This document shows, one piece after another, positions 58,893 to 64,000 of a DNA stretch of 64,000 bases; positions within the stretch are counted from its first letter, which is position 1; every line of letters begins with the position of its first letter. The notes below the pieces were generated by a model. That model was not told the origin of the DNA, ran no database searches, and saw only the letters and a program-made list of their open reading frames with translations. The DNA comes from Candidatus Eisenbacteria bacterium. GTDB taxonomy: Bacteria; Desulfobacterota; Binatia; DP-6. The position numbers and the translations under genes are program-made. The DNA is taken from positions 1 through 64,000 of the forward strand of contig DATJZY010000126.1 of assembly GCA_035577985.1 (NCBI GenBank), read 5' to 3'.

Positions 58893-59625
58893 GCGCTTCC
58901 GCGCGGCGTCGACCGCCGCGGCACTGGCCCTCGTGAAGGCCGCCTGCGGTCCCGACGCGGTGCTCGTGGCGACGCGGACCCATGCCGACGGCACGGTCGA
59001 GATCGAGGCGGCGGCGCCGCCCGAGCCGCGGCGCGCGCTCGACGATCCGCGCGTCGAGCTGCTCGTCGGCCTTCCCGGCGACGGCAAGACGACCGTGCTC
59101 GGCAAGCTCGCGCTCGCGGCGCGGCGTGGGGGTGCGCGCATCGGCGTCGTCTCCACCGACACGCACCGGCTCGGCGCCGCGGCGGAGATCGACGCCATCG
59201 GCCGCGCGCTCGACGTGCCGGTCGCGCGCGTCGTGGACACGCGCGGGCTCGCCGCCGCGCTCGCGACCTTCGCGGACCTGGATCGCGTGGTGGTCGACAC
59301 GACCGGGGCAGGACTCGCCCACGCGGCAACCCTTGCCGAGCTCGCGGCGTTGGCCGAGGTCGTGGGCGCGCAGAGCCGCCGCACCCTCGTCGTCGCGGCG
59401 ACGACGGCGCCGGCGGTGGTCGCGGCCACGCTCGATGCGTTCGCCGTGCTCGCGCCGACGGCGAGCATCGTCACGAAGGCGGACCTCGCGCCGGCGGACG
59501 CGGTCGCGAGTCAGATCTCGGGACACGGAGTCGTCGTTACCGCCGTCTCGAGTGGCCGTCGGCTGACCGACTCGCTCGTGCCCACGGGGCGCGGTGGGCT
59601 GGCACGCCGCCTGCTCGCTGCGTGA
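58882..59625 (+). CDS. flhF: Compact flagellar SRP-type GTPase FlhF
   Basis: 247 aa, well under the usual 350-450. The start of the B domain is kept (RFRAASTAAALALVKAACGPDAVLVATRTHADGTVEIEAA), then the GTPase core begins by residue 59: G1 GLPGDGKTT, G2-like STDTHRLGAAAEI, G3 VVVDTTGAG, G4 TKAD. The N-domain helical bundle that normally lies between is essentially missing. FlhF places the flagellum at the pole with FlhG. It overlaps flhA by 11 nt and ends against flhG. Confidence 0.85.
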   Translation: MTPERFRAASTAAALALVKAACGPDAVLVATRTHADGTVEIEAAAPPEPRRALDDPRVELLVGLPGDGKTTVLGKLALAARRGGARIGVVSTDTHRLGAAAEIDAIGRALDVPVARVVDTRGLAAALATFADLDRVVVDTTGAGLAHAATLAELAALAEVVGAQSRRTLVVAATTAPAVVAATLDAFAVLAPTASIVTKADLAPADAVASQISGHGVVVTAVSSGRRLTDSLVPTGRGGLARRLLAA

Positions 59626-59633
59626 GACGCACC

Positions 59634-60497
59634 ATGAGTAGCCCGATCCCCGACACCGCGCCCCCGATCGGGGCCGCGCCGAGCAGTGCCCCCGTGCGCG
59701 TCATCGCCGTGGCGAGCGGCAAGGGGGGTGTCGGAAAAACCAACATCACCGCCAACCTCGCCGTCACGTACGCGCAGCGCGGCGATCGCGTGCTGGTGCT
59801 CGACGCGGACCTCGGGCTCGCCAACATCGACGTGGTCTACGGCGTCACGCCCGAGCACACGCTCCTGCACGTCCTGCGCGGCGAGCACCGTCTCGCCGAC
59901 GTCATCGCGCTCGGCCCCGCCGGCGTGCGGCTCGTGCCGGCGGCGAGCGGCGTCGCCGAGCTCACCGCGTTGACGCCGGCCCAGCGGCTCGCCGTGCTCG
60001 ACGAGGTCGACGCGCTCGAGGACACGCTCGACGTGCTGCTGATCGACGTCGCCGCGGGCATCTCGTCGAACGTCCTCTACTTCGCGGCGACCGCGAGCGA
60101 GACGCTGGTGGTCGTCACGCCCGAGCCGACGGCCATGACGGACGCGTACGCGCTCGTGAAGGTGCTGGCGACGCGCTGGGGACGCACCGAGTTCCCGGTG
60201 GTCGTCAACATGGCGGCGAGCGCGCGCGACGCCGACGAGGCCTTCGCGCGCCTGGCGCGCGTCGCGGCGCAGTTCCTGCCGGTCCGCCTCGACTACGTGG
60301 GCTGGGTGCCGCTCGACGACGCCGTGCCGCGCGCCGTGCGCACGCAGGCGCCGATCGCGATCTCCGCGCCGGGAACGCCGGCCGCGCGCGCGATCGCCGC
60401 GCTCGCCGATCGGCTGCGCAATCGCGATCCGCGCGGCGCGGCGACCGGCGGACTGCAGTTCTTCTTCCGCAAGCTGCTCGCGGAGGGGAGGGCGTAG
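59634..60497 (+). CDS. flhG: Flagellar number regulator FlhG (MinD-like ATPase)
   Basis: 287 aa from ATG 59634; a GTG at 59622 overlapping the flhF stop (GTGA) would add four residues. Deviant Walker A SGKGGVGKTNITANLAV, DADLGLANIDVVYGV, LIDVAAGISSNVL and TPEPTAMTDAYALVKVL are the MinD/FleN markers. The N-terminal DQAxxLR peptide by which FlhG stimulates FlhF is not visible. FlhG controls flagellar number and, in vibrios and pseudomonads, restrains FlrA/FleQ. Confidence 0.94.
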   Translation: MSSPIPDTAPPIGAAPSSAPVRVIAVASGKGGVGKTNITANLAVTYAQRGDRVLVLDADLGLANIDVVYGVTPEHTLLHVLRGEHRLADVIALGPAGVRLVPAASGVAELTALTPAQRLAVLDEVDALEDTLDVLLIDVAAGISSNVLYFAATASETLVVVTPEPTAMTDAYALVKVLATRWGRTEFPVVVNMAASARDADEAFARLARVAAQFLPVRLDYVGWVPLDDAVPRAVRTQAPIAISAPGTPAARAIAALADRLRNRDPRGAATGGLQFFFRKLLAEGRA

Positions 60498-60500
60498 CGC

Positions 60501-61292
60501 GTGGCGGGAACGGGCTACGCCGATCTCGGCCGGGGGCGTGGCCGCCGCCGCACGACGTACGCGCCGCTCGAGGGCGAGCGCGACGAGATCATGCGGCGGT
60601 ACCTGCCGCTGGTCCGCCGCGTCGTGCAGCGCCTCGCGATCCGCAAGCCGCCCCACATCGAGATCGACGATCTCGTGTCGTGGGGCATCGTCGGCCTCCT
60701 CGACGCGATCGAGAAGTACGATCCGAAGAAGGAGGCGCTCTTCTCCACGTACGCGCAGTTCCGCATCCGCGGCGCCATCCTGGACCACCTCCGCTCGCTC
60801 GACTGGGTGCCGCGCAGCGTGCGCCAGAAGGCCGCGCTCATCGAGAAGGTGTCGCACGAGCTCGAGGGCCGGCTCGGACGGCCGCCGAGCGAAGAAGAGA
60901 TCGCGCGCGAGCTCGAGATGTCGCTCACGGACTACCAGGATCTGCTCGCCAAGGTCGGCGAGATGACGCTCTTCTCGCTCGAGGATCTGGGGTTCGGCAG
61001 CGGGGAGGAGCGGCTCTCGCAGGATCAGGAGGACGAGGAGGCCGACGCCGACCCGCTGCGCGCGTTGCTCTCGCAGGAGCGCGTGCACCTGGTCGCCGAC
61101 GCGATCGGCAAGCTCCCGGAGCGCGAGAAGCTCGTCGTGTCGCTCTACTACAACGAGGACCTCACCATGAAGGAAGTGGGCGGCGTGCTCGGGCTCACCG
61201 AGTCGCGCGTCTCCCAGCTCCACTCGCAGGCGATGCTGCGCCTGAAGCGCTTCCTGCTCGCGAAGCTCGCGGGCGAGGAGCCGGGCGAGTGA
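60501..61292 (+). CDS. fliA: Flagellar sigma factor FliA (sigma28)
   Basis: 263 aa, GTG start at 60501, three nt after flhG. Region 2: YLPLVRRVVQRLAIRKPPHIEIDDLVSWGIVGLLDAIEKYDPKKEALFSTYAQFRIRGAILDHLRSLDWVPRSVR. Region 3: LEGRLGRPPSEEEIARELEMSLTDYQDLL. Region 4: LPEREKLVVSLYYNEDLTMKEVGGVLGLTESRVSQLHSQAMLRLKRFL. It should recognise the two flagellin promoters reported here. No flgM is in the window. Confidence 0.97.
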   Translation: MAGTGYADLGRGRGRRRTTYAPLEGERDEIMRRYLPLVRRVVQRLAIRKPPHIEIDDLVSWGIVGLLDAIEKYDPKKEALFSTYAQFRIRGAILDHLRSLDWVPRSVRQKAALIEKVSHELEGRLGRPPSEEEIARELEMSLTDYQDLLAKVGEMTLFSLEDLGFGSGEERLSQDQEDEEADADPLRALLSQERVHLVADAIGKLPEREKLVVSLYYNEDLTMKEVGGVLGLTESRVSQLHSQAMLRLKRFLLAKLAGEEPGE

Positions 61293-61300
61293 GGGAGACG

Positions 61301-61477
61301 ATGGACGGGACCGTGGTCGACAGGACGGTGGCGCGGGGCGCGGACCCGCACCCCGAACGCCGGCGCAGCGAGCCCAAGCGGCAGCGCCGTCCGGCACGCC
61401 CGTCGGCCCCCGAGCGGCCGGCCGACGATGCCCTGCCGCCGCCGCGACATCCGGGCCGCCTCGACGTGATTGCCTGA
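61301..61477 (+). CDS. Small basic protein downstream of fliA
   Basis: 58 aa, Arg/Pro-rich, predicted disordered (RRRSEPKRQRRPARPSAPERPADD), ending HPGRLDVIA. ATG 61301 has a strong GAGGGAG site. It is not homologous to FlgM by eye. Short ORFs in this position are common in deltaproteobacterial flagellar operons, so it is probably real, but the function is unknown. Confidence 0.6.
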   Translation: MDGTVVDRTVARGADPHPERRRSEPKRQRRPARPSAPERPADDALPPPRHPGRLDVIA

Positions 61478-61478
61478 C

Positions 61479-61808
61479 ATGACCCGGGTCCTCGCCGTCA
61501 CCACCATCGTCGACTGTCTCGCCGTGCTGGCGCTCGCCTGGCTCGTCCGGCGCGGCCGCCGCGCGCACGAGCTGGTCGCCGCCGAGCAGCAGGCGACGCT
61601 CGAGCGGTTGCGCGCCCAGCTGGCCGATCTCGTGGCCGACGCCGAGCGGCGCGCGACGGCGCTCGACGAGACGCTCGCGCGGCGCGAGGCGGCGCTGCGG
61701 GAGCTCGTCCGGGCCGCCGAGCCGCTGCGGCCCACGATCGATCCGGCCGAGGTACGCCTGCGGCGCGATCTCGAGCTCCAGATCGGCGCGAGCCCCGCGA
61801 GCAGATGA
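61479..61808 (+). CDS. Membrane-anchored coiled-coil protein (DUF2802-like position)
   Basis: 109 aa. One N-terminal TM helix (VLAVTTIVDCLAVLALAWLVRRG), then a continuous coiled coil (about 30-90) and the segment PTIDPAEVRLRRDLELQIG. ATG 61479 follows the previous stop by one base; a TTG at 61470 is possible. Membrane-tethered coiled coils of this type (DUF2802/DUF6115) are often found after fliA. Identification is by shape and context only. Confidence 0.65.
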   Translation: MTRVLAVTTIVDCLAVLALAWLVRRGRRAHELVAAEQQATLERLRAQLADLVADAERRATALDETLARREAALRELVRAAEPLRPTIDPAEVRLRRDLELQIGASPASR

Positions 61809-61874
61809 CGCCCTACCGGCAACTTCTGCCGCCCGCGCCCGGCCCGTCCGGCCGGTGCACGAGGCGGGGCGCCG

Positions 61875-61890
61875 TGGCACCGGCGTTGCT
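61875..61890 (+). promoter_or_regulatory. Sigma54 promoter of flgF-flgG-flgA
   Basis: TGGCAC-N5-TTGCT (61875-61890), exact -24/-12 consensus, 18 nt before the flgF ATG. Confidence 0.85.
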
Positions 61891-61908
61891 CGAACGGGTC
61901 GAGCTCCC

Positions 61909-62655
61909 ATGACCCGCGGGATCTACACGATCGCCTCCGGAGGCGTGGCGGCGCTGGCACGCCTCGATGCCGCGTCGCAGAACCTCGCCAACGCGGGGAC
62001 GGCCGGCTACAAGGCCGAGCGCGCCGCGTTCGTGCTGGAGCCGCTCTCGGGCGGCCCGCGCGCCGGCGTCGATCCGATCCTCGGACGGACCGGCGCACAG
62101 GTGCAGCAGATCGCCACGATGCGCGACTTCTCGCAGGGGCCGATCCGGATGACCGGCAACCCCCTCGACGTCGCCGTGTCGGGGAGCGGCTTCTTCGCCG
62201 TGCAGACCGCGCACGGCGAGCGCTACACGCGCCAGGGCAGCTTCCAGCGCGACCCCGAGGGCTTTCTCGTGACGCCCGTCGGTGACCGCGTGCAGGGGGA
62301 GAACGGCGACATTCGCCTGGGTGACGGCGACGTCGTCATCGCCGAGGACGGCACGATCACCGTCGACGACCAGGCGGCAGGGCGCCTGCGCCTCGTCGAC
62401 TTCGGCGACAAGCCGCGGCTCGTGCCGGAAGGCGGGACGCTCTTCGCAGCGGTGCCGGGCGCGACCGGTCGCCCGGTTCCGGCCGTCGACACCCACGTGG
62501 TGCCGAGCGCGATCGAGGGCGCGAACGTCGACGCGGTACACGGGCTCGTCGAGCTCGTGGATCTCGCGCGCGGCTTCGAGTCGTACATGCGCGCGCTACA
62601 GCGGCTCGACGAGGTCACGCAGCACAGCATCAACGACGTAGGGAGGGTTGGATGA
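61909..62655 (+). CDS. flgF: Flagellar basal-body rod protein FlgF
   Basis: 248 aa. N-terminal [24 protein letters not shown] and C-terminal [49 protein letters not shown] are the proximal/distal rod pattern. ATG 61909 is chosen because a longer frame from GTG 61855 would begin before the promoter. It overlaps flgG by ATGA. Confidence 0.95.
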   Translation: MTRGIYTIASGGVAALARLDAASQNLANAGTAGYKAERAAFVLEPLSGGPRAGVDPILGRTGAQVQQIATMRDFSQGPIRMTGNPLDVAVSGSGFFAVQTAHGERYTRQGSFQRDPEGFLVTPVGDRVQGENGDIRLGDGDVVIAEDGTITVDDQAAGRLRLVDFGDKPRLVPEGGTLFAAVPGATGRPVPAVDTHVVPSAIEGANVDAVHGLVELVDLARGFESYMRALQRLDEVTQHSINDVGRVG

Positions 62656-63440
62656 TCCGCGCACTCTACACGGCGGCGACGGGCATGCAGGCGCAGGAGC
62701 TCGCCATCGACGTCATCGCGCACAACCTCGCGAACGTGAACACGACCGGCTTCAAGAAGAGCCGAGCCGACTTCCAAGACCTGCTCTACCAGACCCTGCG
62801 CGCACCGGGCGTCGCGACGACCGCGACCACGAATTCGCCGACCGGCATCCAGGTGGGCCTGGGCGTGAAGCCAGCGGCCGTGCAGCGCATGAACATGCAG
62901 GGCGACTACACGCAGACCGCGAACACGTACGACGTCGCGATCGAGGGCAACGGCTTCTTCCAGATCGACATGCCCGACGGCACGACGTCGTTCACGCGCG
63001 CGGGCGCCTTCAAGATCGATTCGCAGCAGCGCATCGTCACCTCGGACGGGTTGCCGATCGACCCGGCGATCACCATCCCCGACGGCGCGCTCGACGTGAC
63101 GATCGGCCAGGACGGCACCGTCTCGGCGATCCTGCCGGGGCAGAATCTCGCCACCCAGCTCGGACAGATGCAGACGGCGCGCTTCACGAACCCGGCGGGC
63201 CTGCGGGCGCTCGGGAAGAACCTCCTGCAGGAGACCGAGACGTCCGGTCCCCCACAGCTCGGCAACCCCGGCGAGGACAACCGCGGGACGCTGCTCCAGG
63301 GCTTCCTCGAGAACTCGAACGTCAGCGTGGTCGAGGAGCTGATCGGCCTCATCACGGGCCAGCGCGCCTACGAGGTGACCTCGAAGGCCATCCAGACCGC
63401 CGACGAGATGCTGAAGGTGACGAATGCGATGGTCCAGTAG
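62652..63440 (+). CDS. flgG: Flagellar distal rod protein FlgG
   Basis: 262 aa, the standard length. N-terminus [50 protein letters not shown] and C-terminus [45 protein letters not shown] are almost textbook. The start overlaps flgF; the stop overlaps flgA by 17 nt. Confidence 0.98.
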   Translation: MIRALYTAATGMQAQELAIDVIAHNLANVNTTGFKKSRADFQDLLYQTLRAPGVATTATTNSPTGIQVGLGVKPAAVQRMNMQGDYTQTANTYDVAIEGNGFFQIDMPDGTTSFTRAGAFKIDSQQRIVTSDGLPIDPAITIPDGALDVTIGQDGTVSAILPGQNLATQLGQMQTARFTNPAGLRALGKNLLQETETSGPPQLGNPGEDNRGTLLQGFLENSNVSVVEELIGLITGQRAYEVTSKAIQTADEMLKVTNAMVQ

Positions 63441-64000
63441 ACGGGTCGTCGTCCGTCTCGCGTGCGGCCTCGTCCTCGCGACGTGCGTCGTCCGCGTGGT
63501 GACGGCCGACGGCGGGCGCATCACGGTCGCGGCCGACCCCATCGTCACGGGCGGAACGGTGCGCCTGCGCGACGTGGCGACGCTCGACGGCCCCGCGGCG
63601 CTCGCCGTCGCGGACGTGGAACTCGCCGCGGCGCCGAGCGCGGGCGAGAGCCGTCTCCTCGACGGCAGGCGGCTCCTCGACACCCTCGTCGTGGCCGGCC
63701 TCGATCTCTCGACGGTGACCTACAACGTGCCGCCGACGGTGCGCGTGCGGCGCGCGACGCAGGAGATTCCGCCGTCGACGGTCCGGCAGCTCGTCGAGGA
63801 CGACCTGCGGCGCCGGTTCGGCGACGACGGCGGCACGCTCGCGCTGCGAACGGTGGAGCTGACCGCGCCGATCCGCATCCCGACCGGAACCTGGACGGCG
63901 CAGGTCGTCGTGCCGACCGGGACGGCGCTCCTCGGGCGCGTGCGCCTCCAGCTCGACGTCACGGTCGACGGCCGTCCGGCACGGACGGCGTGGATCACCG
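63424..64000 (+). CDS. flgA: Flagella basal body P-ring formation protein FlgA (3' end cut by window edge)
   Basis: Periplasmic chaperone for the P-ring protein FlgI. ATG 63424 lies in the flgG tail and gives a signal-like N-terminus ([23 protein letters not shown]), then [56 protein letters not shown], which is the FlgA N-terminal domain. The SAF-type domain that follows runs past the window end at 64000. flgH and flgI would be expected next. Confidence 0.9.
   Translation, partial: MRWSSRRVVVRLACGLVLATCVVRVVTADGGRITVAADPIVTGGTVRLRDVATLDGPAALAVADVELAAAPSAGESRLLDGRRLLDTLVVAGLDLSTVTYNVPPTVRVRRATQEIPPSTVRQLVEDDLRRRFGDDGGTLALRTVELTAPIRIPTGTWTAQVVVPTGTALLGRVRLQLDVTVDGRPARTAWIT

Noticed and set aside
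61301-61477. FlgM anti-sigma factor downstream of fliA
   Set aside because: The 58-aa Arg/Pro-rich protein lacks the C-terminal helices of FlgM; only position suggested it.
1-64000. tRNA or rRNA genes
   Set aside because: No T-loop/anticodon patterns or rRNA-like conserved blocks were seen by eye; a dedicated tRNA or Rfam scan would be needed to be certain.

Overview
This very GC-rich window (third codon positions almost all G or C) reads like a Gram-negative bacterium of the deltaproteobacterial kind. It encodes an outer-membrane porin, an Mla-type lipid ABC transporter, sigma54 and sigma28 flagellar control, a fused TIGR03960/DUF2344 radical SAM protein, an F420-type luciferase-like oxidoreductase and a secreted Cys-rich protein. 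Candidatus Binatota/Desulfobacterota_B is my best guess, by inference only. Genes are tightly packed, with many 4-nt ATGA/GTGA stop-start overlaps. I saw no rRNA, tRNA, CRISPR array, transposase or integrase.

Positions 1-28622 carry housekeeping and envelope genes. A partial pstS and a divergent porin flank two Pho-box-like repeat pairs. Then come a 3-hydroxyisobutyrate dehydrogenase-like enzyme, an LLM oxidoreductase, an isoprenylcysteine methyltransferase-like protein, peptide deformylase and a PAS/GAF histidine kinase. RNase G and the fused radical SAM protein follow, then tatA. The next minus-strand cluster is membrane protein, YbhN-like flippase-family protein, mlaE, mlaF, mlaD and a zinc-ribbon/DUF3426 protein. 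nadA and an NrtR-type regulator form an operon with a palindrome over a likely promoter, divergent from bioB. The stretch ends with a poly-Asp mini-protein, pmbA/tldD, a DHH phosphoesterase, a composite hairpin repeat, the Cys-rich secreted protein and queG.

Positions 28676-64000 hold a nearly continuous flagellar cluster. The order is two short flagellins, fliD, fliS and a FlgN/FliT-like gene; a three-gene insert (DegT-like, NeuB-like, EamA transporter); an AMIN-TPR protein with an FlrB/FlrC-type two-component pair; flgBC-fliEFGHIJ-motE-like-fliK-flgDE; then fliLMNOPQR-flhBAFG-fliA, two small genes, flgF, flgG and a partial flgA. Four sigma54 (-24/-12) promoters precede fliD, flgB, fliL and flgF, and two sigma28-like promoters precede the flagellins. 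Together with FlrC (GAFTGA-containing) and FliA this makes a readable cascade: FlrBC plus sigma54 drive the basal body and hook, and FliA drives flagellin. No motA/motB is present.

The most unusual content is the insert at 32709-35593. The DegT-like aminotransferase has Arg where the PLP lysine should be. The NeuB-like sialate/pseudaminate synthase has lost both metal-binding histidines, its phosphate-binding lysines and the SAF domain. Both frames are intact and well coded. They look like a pair of pseudoenzymes derived from a flagellin-sugar pathway. Also notable are a two-hairpin interspersed element (25432-25706, half copy at 47691-47787) with compensatory stem changes, and two long perfect inverted repeats at 35611-36005.
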